Of a DNA stretch of 64,000 nt, positions 16,578 through 24,441 are shown piece after piece. A model generated the notes under the pieces. That model had not been told where the DNA came from and searched no databases. It saw nothing but the letters and a program-made list of their open reading frames with translations. The position numbers were made by a program, and so were the translations under genes. Origin of the DNA: Streptomyces iconiensis (lineage in GTDB: Bacteria > Actinomycetota > Actinomycetes > Streptomycetales > Streptomycetaceae); NCBI RefSeq assembly GCF_028657195.3, contig NZ_JANCPR020000006.1:1-64000 (forward strand), read 5' to 3'. Position 1 is the first letter of the stretch. Every line of letters begins with the position of its first letter.

Positions 16578-16667
16578 GGAGGCTTCGCCTAGTCTGGTCT
16601 ATGGCGCCGCACTGCTAATGCGGTTTGGGGTGATCCCCCATCCCGGGTTCAAATCCCGGAGCCTCCG
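16578..16667 (+). tRNA. tRNA-Ser (anticodon GCT)
   Basis: The acceptor stem GGAGGCT pairs with AGCCTCC, with discriminator G at 16667. The anticodon stem is CCGCA/TGCGG and the loop CTGCTAA gives GCT. A long variable arm and the T-loop GGTTCAAATCC are present. CCA is not encoded. It reads AGC/AGU codons. Confidence 0.97.
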
Positions 16668-16688
16668 CTTCTGATCCACAGGATCACC

Positions 16689-16717
16689 GAAGCCCCGGCC
16701 CTCACGGCCGGGGCTTC
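16689..16717 (+). terminator. Terminator of tRNA-Ser(GCT)
   Basis: GAAGCCCCGGCC (16689-16700) pairs perfectly with GGCCGGGGCTTC (16706-16717) around the loop CTCAC, 21 bp after the tRNA. Confidence 0.85.
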
Positions 16718-16943
16718 TCTCGTTCCCGCCCCGCCTCTCCCGTTCGCCGCCCCGCCTTGGTGAGCGGGTTCCGGCCCGGACGCCGTCCTCCGCGCCACCT
16801 CGCCCGACGGGGGATCCAAGAGGGCCTGGAGCGCTGTTTCCGCAGGTCAGACCCGTCCGGCCAAACGGATTTCACCTCGGGTCGCAGGTCATGTAATGTT
16901 GTTCCCGCAACGCCGACCGGCCGGAAAACAGCCGGAAAGCCAA

Positions 16944-17016
16944 GCGCTCGTAGCTTAACGGATAGAGCATCTGACTACGGATCAGAAGGTTGCAGGTTCG
17001 AATCCTGCCGAGCGCA
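16944..17016 (+). tRNA. tRNA-Arg (anticodon ACG), integration target
   Basis: The acceptor stem GCGCTCG/CGAGCGC has discriminator A at 17016. The anticodon stem is TCTGA/TCAGA, and loop CTACGGA gives ACG, read as ICG for CGU/CGC/CGA. The 3' part from 16971 is the left attachment repeat, so integration leaves the tRNA intact. Confidence 0.97.
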
Positions 17017-17018
17017 CA
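16971..17018 (+). repeat. Left attachment repeat (attL core)
   Basis: These 48 bp, covering the anticodon arm to just past the tRNA-Arg 3' end, are identical to 35095-35142. Confidence 0.95.
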
Positions 17019-17025
17019 ATAAAGA

Positions 17026-17039
17026 TGCAGGTCAGGCCC
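17026..17039. repeat. 14-bp inverted repeat, left copy
   Basis: TGCAGGTCAGGCCC here is the exact reverse complement of 35033-35046. Both copies lie inside the element, within about 60 bp of its ends, so they are brought close together in the excised circle. They could be integrase or excisionase binding sites. Confidence 0.7.
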
Positions 17040-17078
17040 CGTTCTTCCCAACTGGAAGGCGGGGCTTTTCGCTTGCGC

Positions 17079-17094
17079 TCTCACGAAATCTCAC
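17079..17094. repeat. Paired TCTCAC boxes, left arm
   Basis: TCTCAC occurs at 17079 and 17089 (10-bp spacing), and again at 34988 and 34999 (11-bp spacing) near the right end. Spacing by one helical turn and presence in both arms fit arm-type sites of a tyrosine integrase. Confidence 0.5.
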
Positions 17095-17125
17095 AAATTA
17101 CGCTCAGTCGCTAAGTGATTACAGA

Positions 17126-18331
17126 TCATCCGAGCAGTTCGCCGAGCTTGTCAGAGCCCACTTTCAGCGACTGCGGGTCGGGGTGAACGTAGATCCGCTT
17201 CGTGAACGACAGATCGGTGTGACCGGCCCACGCCGACACCACCGTGTCCGGGACGCCGTTGTTCGCCATCCACGACAGGACCGCGTGCCGCGCGTCGTAC
17301 AGCCGCACCCGTCGCACCCCGGTCGCATCCATCAGCTTGTACGCCTCGCGCCTCAGCTTGTCCGTCTTCCACGGACGCCCCAACTCATCCACCATCACGT
17401 AGCCGCTGTTCTCGTACCCGTCGCCGGCGGCTATCCGCTCGGCATCCTGGATGGCGCGGAACATCTTCAGCCCGACCCACGTGGGCAGGGGCAGGGGCAA
17501 GGCGCGCTCTCCGGCGTCCGTCTTGGCGTCCTTCTCCACCACGACGGAGCGCTCACCGCGGGGACGCGACGGGTCGTAGGTCAGGGTCCGGGTGTTGCCG
17601 ATGGTGGTCGTGCCGTTCGCAAGGTCGATGTCCTCCGCCCACCGGGCGCCGCACACCTCGGCCGGCCGTTCAGCAATGAACGTCAGCATCCATCCCCCGA
17701 ACTCCCGGGTGTCCCGGATGCCGGCGAGGAACTGCCGCACCTCGTCCTCGTTCCAGGGCTTCCGCTCGCGCTTCTTGGCACGGGCTGCCTTCCGGGCCTC
17801 CTTCGGCACGGTGACGTACTCGGCGACGTTCCGGGCCAGGATGCCGCGGCGTATCCCCAGGATGAGGACCGCGCGCAGCCGCCCCAGTGTGAGGGACACC
17901 GTGCGAGCGCTCAGCCCTGTGCCCGGCTCCCCACCGATACGGCGCGCGCTGGTGAGCATCCACTCCACGAGCGACTGAACGTCTTCCTCTGTGAGCTGCT
18001 GAACGCGCTGCGCCCCAAGGTGCGTCTTCACGTACGCCATCGCGTCGACGTAGCTGCGCGCCGTCTTCGCCTCGACATCCGGCGTGACCAGCGCGAGCCA
18101 CATGTCCACCAGCTGCGCCACGGTGAGCTTTGAGGGGGCGATCAGTGTTCCGGCGTTGCGCTGCGACACGATCCGCGCGTACTCGGCCTTGGCTTCCTTC
18201 AGCGTGTCCCGGGTGACCGTGAGCTGACGCCGTTTCCCCGTGGTCGGGTCTGGTCCCGCATCGACCACGAAGCGGTAGCGCACCTCTCCTTTGCGGTTGG
18301 GCTGGAGTTTCTTGATCGGATCATCCATCAA
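17126..18331 (-). CDS. int: Tyrosine recombinase (site-specific integrase)
   Basis: A 401-residue lambda-type integrase. The N-terminal arm-binding segment (residues about 1-60) includes GEVRYRFVVDAGPDPTTGKR. The SAM-like core-binding domain is at about 68-175. The catalytic domain has Arg in AERPAEVCGARW, a Lys in KTDAGERALPLP, the YDARHAVLSWM box with Arg/His, the WAGHTD histidine, and the nucleophile tyrosine in KRIYVHPDP. The first HxxR position is Tyr, as in related actinobacterial enzymes. It lies 107 bp inside the left repeat and presumably acts on the tRNA-Arg site. The next gene upstream in the same direction starts 18 bp before it. Confidence 0.95.
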   Translation of the reverse strand: MMDDPIKKLQPNRKGEVRYRFVVDAGPDPTTGKRRQLTVTRDTLKEAKAEYARIVSQRNAGTLIAPSKLTVAQLVDMWLALVTPDVEAKTARSYVDAMAYVKTHLGAQRVQQLTEEDVQSLVEWMLTSARRIGGEPGTGLSARTVSLTLGRLRAVLILGIRRGILARNVAEYVTVPKEARKAARAKKRERKPWNEDEVRQFLAGIRDTREFGGWMLTFIAERPAEVCGARWAEDIDLANGTTTIGNTRTLTYDPSRPRGERSVVVEKDAKTDAGERALPLPLPTWVGLKMFRAIQDAERIAAGDGYENSGYVMVDELGRPWKTDKLRREAYKLMDATGVRRVRLYDARHAVLSWMANNGVPDTVVSAWAGHTDLSFTKRIYVHPDPQSLKVGSDKLGELLG

Positions 18332-18349
18332 GCACCTTCTTTCTCTTGG

Positions 18350-19015
18350 TCACTCCTCGCCCCCGGGAGGAACGTTGGAAATGACCTCACTCATGAAGTC
18401 GCCCACGGGGAGCAGCCGGGCAGTGATCCCCTCTTGTTTCGCCTGATGGAGCCACGACCGGACAGTGCTCGGCTGAACCCCCCGCCCGTCCGCCACGACA
18501 TTCGCCGGGGCCTTCTCGCCCCGGGCACGGGCGACCTGGTGCTCTTGGACGACTTCGGCGAGACGTACGAGGCGCCGCCACCGACGGGCCGCCGCGGCGC
18601 CGGTCTCCGGGTCAAGGTCTGGCCATCGGTCGCGGACCATGGCCCGCGCAGTCTCTGGAATGTCAGGCGGGGAGCCGCCGGGCCAATACGCCTCCAGTAG
18701 CTTCTCGGGCTCCGTGTGGCCGTGGCTGAGCGACATCTCGGCAGCGACGCGCGCAGCCCGCTCGAACTTCCCCAGCGGGAGCGTCTGAACGAGCGACGCG
18801 ACGACGCGCAGCCGCTCGGCGACGGGGAGCGCCGGCCACGGCTCGACGCGCATGCCGCTGGGGAACAGCACCTCGCGGTCCTGGATCACGTACTCCCACG
18901 TCACCCGTAGCTGGGGATGCTCGATCGGTACGAAGGAGACCCCTAGGAGTTCGAGTGATTCGGTGCCCTCGATGGGGCTTGGTCCGTGGAATTGGACTCT
19001 GATCCGGCGCGACAT
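18350..19015 (-). CDS. Integrase-linked protein with C-terminal helix-turn-helix-like segment
   Basis: A 221-residue protein using ATG 19015; an earlier ATG at 19105 is open but adds unlikely sequence. The N-terminal part (RRIRVQFHGPSPIEGTESLE, EVLFPSGMRVEP) looks like a small beta domain. The middle is helical. The C-terminal part, ANVVADGRGVQPSTVRSWLHQAKQ, has an HTH-like pattern resembling the small regulators that accompany Streptomyces integrases. It ends 18 bp before the integrase start and is probably co-transcribed. Function is unknown; a recombination accessory or regulator is plausible. Confidence 0.65.
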   Translation of the reverse strand: MSRRIRVQFHGPSPIEGTESLELLGVSFVPIEHPQLRVTWEYVIQDREVLFPSGMRVEPWPALPVAERLRVVASLVQTLPLGKFERAARVAAEMSLSHGHTEPEKLLEAYWPGGSPPDIPETARAMVRDRWPDLDPETGAAAARRWRRLVRLAEVVQEHQVARARGEKAPANVVADGRGVQPSTVRSWLHQAKQEGITARLLPVGDFMSEVISNVPPGGEE

Positions 19016-19134
19016 GGCGTCATGGTGGCGGATGGCAGGGGTGCAGCGCAACGGCTCCAGGCCGCTTCCAGAAATGTTCCAGGCCATCTCTAGATCGGAT
19101 TGCACAACACTTCTCGGGGTGATGTACTTCTCTC

Positions 19135-19362
19135 ATGAGCCCCGATGACCTCCGGCGGATCAGTGCTATCCGCATGGCGGCTGCCAGCGGCGAAGCACGT
19201 GACAAGCGCCGTGAACTCCGCCTCACGCTCAAGGAAGTTGCCGCAGCCGTCGGCGCAAGCCCTTCGTCACTCCATCGCTGGGAGCACGGCCAGACCACGC
19301 CCCGCGGGGCGCTGGCCGTTCGCTGGGCGAAGGTGCTCGGCATCAAGACGAAGGTGTCGTGA
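19135..19362 (+). CDS. Small Xre-type helix-turn-helix regulator
   Basis: A 75-residue protein, nearly all one HTH domain: LRLTLKEVAAAVGASPSSLH, then RWEHGQTTPRGALAVRWAKV. It is divergent from the integrase operon (ATG 19135 against ATG 19015), so it can control both directions. Its stop overlaps the next gene by 4 bp. It probably acts as the element's Cro/CI-type switch. Confidence 0.8.
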   Translation: MSPDDLRRISAIRMAAASGEARDKRRELRLTLKEVAAAVGASPSSLHRWEHGQTTPRGALAVRWAKVLGIKTKVS

Positions 19363-19586
19363 TGGCTGCCCAACGCGTAGCAGCGGCTGCTGCCCCGACC
19401 CTCGCAGAGATCCGCGCCTGGCCCGCCACCGTGAGCGTGCGCAAGGCAGCGACCGCGCTCGGGTGTAGCGGGTCGCACCTCTACACGCTGATCAAACGTG
19501 GCGAGTCGCCCGTGCGCACGCTGGCGTACGGAACTCGCCGTGTGGTGATTACCGCGTCTCTGGTGACCCTTCTGGAGGGTGCCTGA
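19359..19586 (+). CDS. xis: Excisionase-like helix-turn-helix protein
   Basis: A 75-residue protein from ATG 19359. TVSVRKAATALGCSGSHLYT plus LIKRGESPVRTLAYGTRRVV is the winged-helix pattern of AlpA/Xis-type DNA-bending proteins: an HTH, a short wing with basic residues, then VITASLVTLLEG. Coupling to the Xre gene and closeness to the integrase fit an excisionase. A replication activator of the same fold is the alternative. Confidence 0.7.
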   Translation: MMAAQRVAAAAAPTLAEIRAWPATVSVRKAATALGCSGSHLYTLIKRGESPVRTLAYGTRRVVITASLVTLLEGA

Positions 19587-19594
19587 TACGCGCT

Positions 19595-19639
19595 GGGCCC
19601 TGCCGCGTCGGTGATTCCAGCACCGACGAGGCAGGGCCC
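19595..19639 (+). terminator. Hairpin terminator after xis
   Basis: GGGCCCTGCC (19595-19604) pairs with GGCAGGGCCC (19630-19639). An inner GTCGGTG/CACCGAC pair extends the stem. It starts nine bases after the xis-like stop, separating regulation from replication genes. Confidence 0.75.
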
Positions 19640-19728
19640 TCAGCGCCACACCCCGACACGACACAGCCCCGGTCACAACCGACAAGAAGGACCCGGGGCC
19701 GCGTCACTGAACGATGGGAAGGGACGCC

Positions 19729-19911
19729 ATGCTCATCGTGGCACACCGGGAAAGGGCCGCGCCTGTCGCTCGTGCGTCCCTGGCCGAGAATCCATACGGG
19801 CTGACGCTCGCCGAGGTGCGTGCGGAGATATGCCGCTGCCTCGCGCGTGGCTGGCAACTCTGGGAGATCCGCAGGCGGTTCACCGCTGCGAGCGAGGACC
19901 GACCCGCGTGA
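19729..19911 (+). CDS. Short protein coupled to the replication gene
   Basis: A 60-residue protein from ATG 19729 (AAGGG five bases upstream; ATG 19714 is an alternative). Its second half, YGLTLAEVRAEICRCLARGW then QLWEIRRRFTAA, is a likely helix pair. It overlaps the replication gene start by 4 bp (GTGA). No family is recognised; it is presumably a replication accessory. Confidence 0.55.
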   Translation: MLIVAHRERAAPVARASLAENPYGLTLAEVRAEICRCLARGWQLWEIRRRFTAASEDRPA

Positions 19912-21482
19912 GCGAGAACGAAGACGAGATCACCTCGCCGGTCCCGCACAACCTCCAAGCGGAGAGATCCGTACTCGCGGGGATGATCTACTCACGAGAG
20001 GCCATCGGCGAGATCGCCGAGGTGATCTCGTCCGGCGACTTCTACCGGCCCGCGCACGAACTCATCTTCAACGCGATCACCGCGCTTGACGCTGCGGGGG
20101 AGCCCGCCGACCCGATCACGCTCGCGGAGGCCCTACGTGCGAGCGGCGAGCTGGCCCGCGCGGGTGGCCCCGGCTACGTGCAGGAGCTGGCCAACGAGTT
20201 CGCCACCGTCTCCGCCTCCGTGAGGCACGCCGAGATCGTGCGCGCTGCCGCCCGACGCCGTCGCCTCGACCGCCAACTACGCGGCGCGATGGACCTCGTC
20301 CGGCGCGGCGAGCTGGGCAGCGACGAACTCAGCGCCGCGGTGCGCGGAATGATCAGCGACGTCATCGAGCCGGAGGAACCCCAGCTCGAACCGGGCTTGA
20401 AGTTCCGCGCGCTCGCCGACATCGCGGCCGACGTCGACAGTCGCCCGCCACGGCCGTGGCTGTTCAAGCCCGTCATCGTCTCCGGCGACTACGGCGTCAT
20501 GTCCGCGCAGGACAAGGCAGGCAAGACCTGGGGCATCCTCGACGCCGCCGTCTCCTGCGCCGCCGGCCTCGACTGGCTCGGGCTGTTCCCCGCGGAGGAC
20601 CCCGGCCCGGCCCTGGTCTTCCTCGGAGAAGGCAGCGACTCCAAGATGTTGCGCCGCATCCGAGCCGTGGCCCGGTCCAAGGGGCTGGCGCAGGAACAGG
20701 CTGACGCGCTGCCGGTCATCGCCTGCTTCCGTGCCCCGCAGCTCGGCGACGCGCAGCACCGACACCTCATCCTCCGAGCGGTGGAGCACTACCGGCCCAA
20801 GCTCGTCGTCATCGACCCCCTGTACCTGGCTGCGGGTGGGGCCAACGGCGCGGACCTGTACGCCATGGGCGCCCTGCTGGGCAGCATCCAGCACATCGTG
20901 CAGTCCGTCGGCGCAAGTCTGCTGCTCTCACACCACTGGAACAAGACGGGGGAGGGCAACGGACACAACCGCTCCAGCGGCGTAGGCCCCGGCGCCTGGG
21001 GCCGCTTCCTGATCTCGGTCGCGGTGCTCAACTCCCGTACTGACAGCGACACGCAGGAGAGCACCGTCCGTCTGAAGTGGATGTTCAAGGGCGACGAGAT
21101 CCCCGAGACCGAGACCACCCTCGTCCGCCGCGTCTTCGCCGAGGACCCCGAAGACCTCAACAGCCGCATGCACTACAGCGTGGAGCTGGTTGACGACGAC
21201 TCACCCGAGGACGACCAGACGCCCGCCGAGTTGGTCGGGCTCCGACCCGCTGCGATCCGCGTGCTGAACGTAGTGAGAGCCGCCTCCCACCCGATCTCGG
21301 TCAAGGGCATCGGGGATCGGCTGGCAGAGAGCAAGGACGGTAAGGGGCCGTTGAAGGCGCGCACGATCCAGGACGCGCTTCGCCAACTGGCCGAACGGAA
21401 GCTCGCCGATGACACCACGTTGCCCGGCACCGGTTCCCTGTGGCTCGCCACCTCCCCCAGTGAGGCGACACATGCACCCTGA
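19908..21482 (+). CDS. DnaB-N / RecA-fold replication protein (RepA-like helicase)
   Basis: A 524-residue protein from GTG 19908. Residues about 8-110 match the DnaB N-terminal domain (PHNLQAERSVLAGMIYSREA, DFYRPAHELIFNAITAL). A RecA/AAA_25-type ATPase follows: Walker A in SAQDKAGKTW (near residue 205), Walker B in PKLVVIDPLYLA, and a sensor-like LLSHHWNKTGEG. The C-terminus (about 435-510) looks like a winged helix with origin-binding potential (ISVKGIGDRLAESKDGKGPL). Such DnaB-N/RepA fusions drive autonomous replication of small mobile elements and satellites. No separate primase is seen in the element. Confidence 0.85.
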   Translation: MSENEDEITSPVPHNLQAERSVLAGMIYSREAIGEIAEVISSGDFYRPAHELIFNAITALDAAGEPADPITLAEALRASGELARAGGPGYVQELANEFATVSASVRHAEIVRAAARRRRLDRQLRGAMDLVRRGELGSDELSAAVRGMISDVIEPEEPQLEPGLKFRALADIAADVDSRPPRPWLFKPVIVSGDYGVMSAQDKAGKTWGILDAAVSCAAGLDWLGLFPAEDPGPALVFLGEGSDSKMLRRIRAVARSKGLAQEQADALPVIACFRAPQLGDAQHRHLILRAVEHYRPKLVVIDPLYLAAGGANGADLYAMGALLGSIQHIVQSVGASLLLSHHWNKTGEGNGHNRSSGVGPGAWGRFLISVAVLNSRTDSDTQESTVRLKWMFKGDEIPETETTLVRRVFAEDPEDLNSRMHYSVELVDDDSPEDDQTPAELVGLRPAAIRVLNVVRAASHPISVKGIGDRLAESKDGKGPLKARTIQDALRQLAERKLADDTTLPGTGSLWLATSPSEATHAP

Positions 21483-21536
21483 CCAGCACGCACGCCCCGC
21501 ATGCGGCACGCACGCGCACCGTGCGCTCACCCCGTA

Positions 21537-21591
21537 CGGAGGCGCGCACGCACGCACGTCTACTTACAGACGTGCGCGTGCGTGCGCTCCG
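21537..21591. other. Large hairpin of alternating GCAC/GTGC downstream of the replication gene
   Basis: The arms at 21537-21561 and 21568-21591 pair around loop ACTTAC. The loop-proximal nine base pairs are perfect; farther out there are A/C mismatches and G/T wobbles. It could be a terminator of the replication gene or a single-strand origin-like structure. Confidence 0.5.
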
Positions 21592-21620
21592 TGGGGCCGA
21601 AGCGAAAAGAGAGGAACACC

Positions 21621-21854
21621 ATGAAGCCCGAGCGCTCCAACCTCGTCGCCGGACCCGCAGACACCATCACCGCCATAGCCACCAACTACCGCTGCGGCCA
21701 CTGCAACAGTGAGACCGAATTGCACGACGACGGCGGGATGCCCAGCATCCGCATCCACCACGACGACCAGTGCCCCGTCCTCACCGGCACCCTCTCCGCC
21801 CTCCCCGACACGCTCCGCGCGATGGTGCCCGACACCTTCCGCCCGGCCCGCTGA
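21621..21854 (+). CDS. Small Cys/His-rich protein
   Basis: A 77-residue protein from ATG 21621 with GAGAGG upstream. YRCGHCNSETELHDDGG and IHHDDQCPVL supply Cys-x2-Cys and His/Cys residues that could bind one zinc. No family is named. It starts a new gene string after the large hairpin. Confidence 0.6.
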   Translation: MKPERSNLVAGPADTITAIATNYRCGHCNSETELHDDGGMPSIRIHHDDQCPVLTGTLSALPDTLRAMVPDTFRPAR

Positions 21855-21900
21855 TCCAGCGTGACCCGGTTCCTGCCCGCCCCGCCTGTGTGAGGCCCGG

Positions 21901-21930
21901 TTCGGTGGTCTTCTCAGGAAGACCACCGAA
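21901..21930 (+). terminator. Perfect 13-bp hairpin
   Basis: TTCGGTGGTCTTC (21901-21913) and GAAGACCACCGAA (21918-21930) pair exactly around TCAG, 46 bp after the previous gene and 30 bp before the next. It could be a terminator or a processing site; no T-run follows. Confidence 0.7.
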
Positions 21931-21960
21931 GCCCGCCCTGCGTTCGAGAGGACAGCACTG

Positions 21961-22263
21961 ATGAACGTCGACGACGTAGTCGCCGAACGGATAGCCGCGG
22001 CACAGCGGAAGACCGAGGCCGACAAGCAGGCCCGCGCGGAGTTGGCCGCGGCACGCTCGGCCGGCCTGGCCGCCCGGCACGCGGCGAAGCTCGACCACCT
22101 CGCGCAGGACGAGCGCGCCGTACTGCACTGCCCGGCATGCCGTCGGCAGCGGCCGGCGCGGCGGATCGGTTCGGGTGCGGTCCTCGGGCGTCTGGTCGTC
22201 CTCGTGGAGTGCTGTGAGACGACGTGCGGCCTTGCGTGGGTGGTGCGCCCGGACGGGGCGTGA
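21961..22263 (+). CDS. Zinc-ribbon protein of unknown function
   Basis: A 100-residue protein from ATG 21961. A charged coiled-coil first half (VVAERIAAAQRKTEADKQAR) is followed by a zinc-ribbon-like pattern: HCPACRRQRPARR, then ECCETTCGLAWVV. It may bind nucleic acid or a partner protein. It shares direction with the packaging-like gene downstream. Confidence 0.6.
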   Translation: MNVDDVVAERIAAAQRKTEADKQARAELAAARSAGLAARHAAKLDHLAQDERAVLHCPACRRQRPARRIGSGAVLGRLVVLVECCETTCGLAWVVRPDGA

Positions 22264-22291
22264 GCGGGGTCCGGAACGGCCAGGGCGCGCG

Positions 22292-22329
22292 CTGTGTCAA
22301 GTTCCCTGTGTCAAGTTCCCTGTGTCAAG
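22292..22329. repeat. 14-bp tandem repeats before the terminase-small-subunit-like gene
   Basis: CTGTGTCAAGTTCC occurs at 22292-22305 and 22306-22319, and a partial CTGTGTCAAG at 22320-22329. Small terminases often bind direct repeats beside their own gene, so this is a candidate pac/cos site; an operator is the alternative. Confidence 0.55.
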
Positions 22330-22344
22330 GAGAAGGAGGCCCCG

Positions 22345-22953
22345 ATGAAGACCAACCTGGAACGTACGGCGCAGACGGAGGAGATCCTGCGGCTTCGCGC
22401 TGAGGGCCTGTCGTTGCGCGCGATCGGTGAGCGGGTCGGCCTGTCTCACCAGGGCGTTGCCGACAGGCTCTCTTGGGTGCTGGCCGAGCGCGTTGCCGTG
22501 GGCGCGGAGGAGTTCCGGGCGCTGGAGTCGGCGCGGCTGGAGGCGTTGGGGCTTCAGGCGTACGACGTGCTCGCCGAGGCTGAGGGGGAAGTGCGGCTCA
22601 AGGCCATTGATCGGCTGCTGCGGCTGTCGGAGTCGCGGCGGAAGCTGTGGGCGCTGGACATGCCGCAGCCGTTGGACGTGGTGCTCTCGCGGCGGATGGA
22701 CTTGGAGGGCGATCTGGTGGCCGATGCTTTGAGTGCGGCCCTTGAAGCGCTGGCCGTGTCCGGGCTCGATGAGGGCCGTCAAGACGTGCTGCGGCGGTAC
22801 GCGTTGGCGTTGGCGCAGTGGCGGTTGCTCGGTGGTGAGGGGGAGCGGCCTGTCCCGCCGGCGGAGTCGGCGCCCGTGACGCCCGGCGGGGGCCTGGAAG
22901 CGGACTTGGCTGCGTTCCTGGAGGAGGAGGACGGGCGTGATGGACGCGAGTGA
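22345..22953 (+). CDS. HTH protein resembling a phage terminase small subunit
   Basis: A 202-residue protein from ATG 22345 with AAGGAGG upstream. The N-terminal HTH is EILRLRAEGLSLRAIGERVG, then LSHQGVADRLSWVL. The central part, RLKAIDRLLRLSESRRKLWA followed by LDMPQP, matches a signature I recall from phage small-terminase-like and related proteins. The C-terminus is helical and acidic. Small terminases form rings that choose which DNA is packaged; satellites such as SaPIs encode their own to divert helper capsids. The family assignment is pattern-based. A generic transcription factor remains possible. Confidence 0.5.
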   Translation: MKTNLERTAQTEEILRLRAEGLSLRAIGERVGLSHQGVADRLSWVLAERVAVGAEEFRALESARLEALGLQAYDVLAEAEGEVRLKAIDRLLRLSESRRKLWALDMPQPLDVVLSRRMDLEGDLVADALSAALEALAVSGLDEGRQDVLRRYALALAQWRLLGGEGERPVPPAESAPVTPGGGLEADLAAFLEEEDGRDGRE

Positions 22954-23305
22954 GCGCGAGCAGCAGCTCGCCGAGGCGCGGGAGCGGTTGAGGCGTGTGG
23001 CAAAGGCGGGGGACGGGCCGGAGTTTCAGCGGTTGAAGGGCGAGTACCGGCGGTTGAAGACGGCGCACATGGAGGCGAATGAGGACGAGGACCGGGCGCG
23101 GGTGCGGGCGGCGCGTGCGGTCCGGGAGGCGCCGCCGGTGCCGGAGCGGTGGAGTCTGCCGTTTGCCCGGAGTGCGGGGGCGGTGGCGCGGGATCGTGCG
23201 GGTGTGCGTGAGCGGGAGTTGCCGAGGGTGCCGGCGGGTGGGCATCTGTCGCCGTGGCGTCGGGGTGGGCCGTCGGTGACTACGGTGATCTGGCCGTCTC
23301 GGTGA
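22937..23305 (+). CDS. Highly charged helical protein
   Basis: A 122-residue protein starting at GTG 22937 or ATG 22940, overlapping the previous gene by about 17 bp. Residues about 1-65 are a charged coiled coil (EREQQLAEARERLRRVAKAG). The second half is basic and Pro/Arg-rich (PWRRGGPSVTTVIWPSR). It could be a scaffold or DNA-binding partner of the preceding gene; no family is recognised. Confidence 0.5.
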   Translation: MMDASEREQQLAEARERLRRVAKAGDGPEFQRLKGEYRRLKTAHMEANEDEDRARVRAARAVREAPPVPERWSLPFARSAGAVARDRAGVRERELPRVPAGGHLSPWRRGGPSVTTVIWPSR

Positions 23306-23317
23306 ACTCCCCCACGC

Positions 23318-23349
23318 CGGAATGATCTTGGGTTGTTGCTGGCTAGCGT
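23318..23349 (+). promoter_or_regulatory. Element-specific promoter-like box, copy A
   Basis: CGGAATGATCTT (23318-23329), 13 bases, then CTAGCGTC, with TAGCGT (23344-23349) as the -10-like hexamer. ATG 23357 begins seven bases later, so the transcript would be leaderless. The same arrangement occurs at 24799-24830. Confidence 0.6.
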
Positions 23350-23356
23350 CGGGTTC

Positions 23357-24151
23357 ATGAACCTCATCAGTGTTGCGGACACTGCCCGGCGGGTGGGTGT
23401 CTCAGAGCGCACGGTGTATGACCTGATCCAGGCCGGGGCGCTGCGGGCCCGGGGTACGCCGCTGCGGGTGGACGAAGGGGCCGTCGAGGAGCTGCTGCTT
23501 GCGCGGCGGGGCGAGGCCGCGGCGCGGGTCGGGGACCTGGAACGCTTCGCGGTGAAGGCGGTCGCTGCCTTGCGCACGATCGGCGTCGAGCGCTCTTGGA
23601 CACCGACGCACACGGACGCGGTGGCGCTGTTCGGGGCGGCGGCGGTGAAGGCCGCGCGCATGCAGGAGGGTTCGGGGTGCCGGTGGTGCTGGGCTCGGAT
23701 GACAGCGGCCGTGCACGGGGGGCTGATGCCGGGCCGGTTCGGGTTCGCCGCGTACCGCGTGCTGCTCGGTGAGCCGTGCGCGGTCGACATGCGGGACCTG
23801 CGGCGGATGCTGTCGGGTGCGGAGAAGGCGGCTGCGGGGGCGGATGAGGCGCAGCCTGCCGCGCGTACGGAGCCGCCGCAGGGGCCGGGCCCGAAGCAGC
23901 GGCCTGCGGCGCCTGAGCGTGCGCGTACGGCTTCGGGCAAGCGGCGGCGGAAGGCGTGCGGTACGGCGGTGGGTTGGCCGTGTCTGTGTCACGACATGAG
24001 TGGCACGAGGGCGGCCGAGCCGATCCGGGGGCCGAGGTCCATCACCGCGTCGACGAGGAAGCCCGAGCCGAAGAAGCGGCCGGCGCCGAAGCGTGCGCAG
24101 CGGATGCACGGCTGCGGCTGCCGGTGTGCGGGCTGCGAGGCGACCCGATGA
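23357..24151 (+). CDS. MerR/excisionase-type HTH protein with long basic tail
   Basis: A 264-residue protein from ATG 23357. The N-terminal winged-helix is NLISVADTARRVGVSERTVY, then DLIQAGALRARGTPLRVDEG. Residues about 55-160 form a second helical domain containing CRWCWARM. From residue 165 the chain is Ala/Pro/Lys/Arg-rich and disordered, ending in a Cys cluster (GCGCRCAGC). The gene follows a promoter-like box with no room for a leader or ribosome site. It may regulate the tape-measure block, but nothing shows its target. Confidence 0.65.
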   Translation: MNLISVADTARRVGVSERTVYDLIQAGALRARGTPLRVDEGAVEELLLARRGEAAARVGDLERFAVKAVAALRTIGVERSWTPTHTDAVALFGAAAVKAARMQEGSGCRWCWARMTAAVHGGLMPGRFGFAAYRVLLGEPCAVDMRDLRRMLSGAEKAAAGADEAQPAARTEPPQGPGPKQRPAAPERARTASGKRRRKACGTAVGWPCLCHDMSGTRAAEPIRGPRSITASTRKPEPKKRPAPKRAQRMHGCGCRCAGCEATR

Positions 24152-24441
24152 GCGGCGACGACGCGCGGCGTGCGCGTATCGCTCAGTCGGCGGCCAAGCA
24201 CGTCGCGTTGATGCGCTCGGCGGGGCCGTCGGTGCTCGACTCGCGGCCGGAGATGCTGGAGGACCTGGCGCACCGGGCGCGGCATGTGGCGGCGGCGGTC
24301 GACCTGGCGAAGGAGTGGATGCGGCCGGACGAGACGCGCGACTTGGGTTCGCTGTTGAAGGTCGTTCCGCCCGAGGTGTTCGAGGAGATCACCGGTCATC
24401 TGCGGTGTGCTGGTCTGCTGGCGGAGGAGCGTGCGCCGTGA
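24148..24441 (+). CDS. Small helical protein, paralogue of the next gene
   Basis: A 97-residue protein from ATG 24148, overlapping the HTH gene by 4 bp. Its C-terminal part, KVVPPEVFEEITGHLRCAGL, resembles VVKTADPATGARIVEHLQAAG in the next gene, and both contain a central helix with a short acidic loop, so the two look like diverged duplicates. No named family is recognised. Position just before the tape measure recalls tail-assembly chaperone genes, but sequence support for that is lacking. Confidence 0.55.
   Translation: MSGDDARRARIAQSAAKHVALMRSAGPSVLDSRPEMLEDLAHRARHVAAAVDLAKEWMRPDETRDLGSLLKVVPPEVFEEITGHLRCAGLLAEERAP

Noticed and set aside
22292..22329. CRISPR array
   Set aside because: Units are contiguous 14-bp repeats without spacers; no array or cas gene is seen anywhere in the window.
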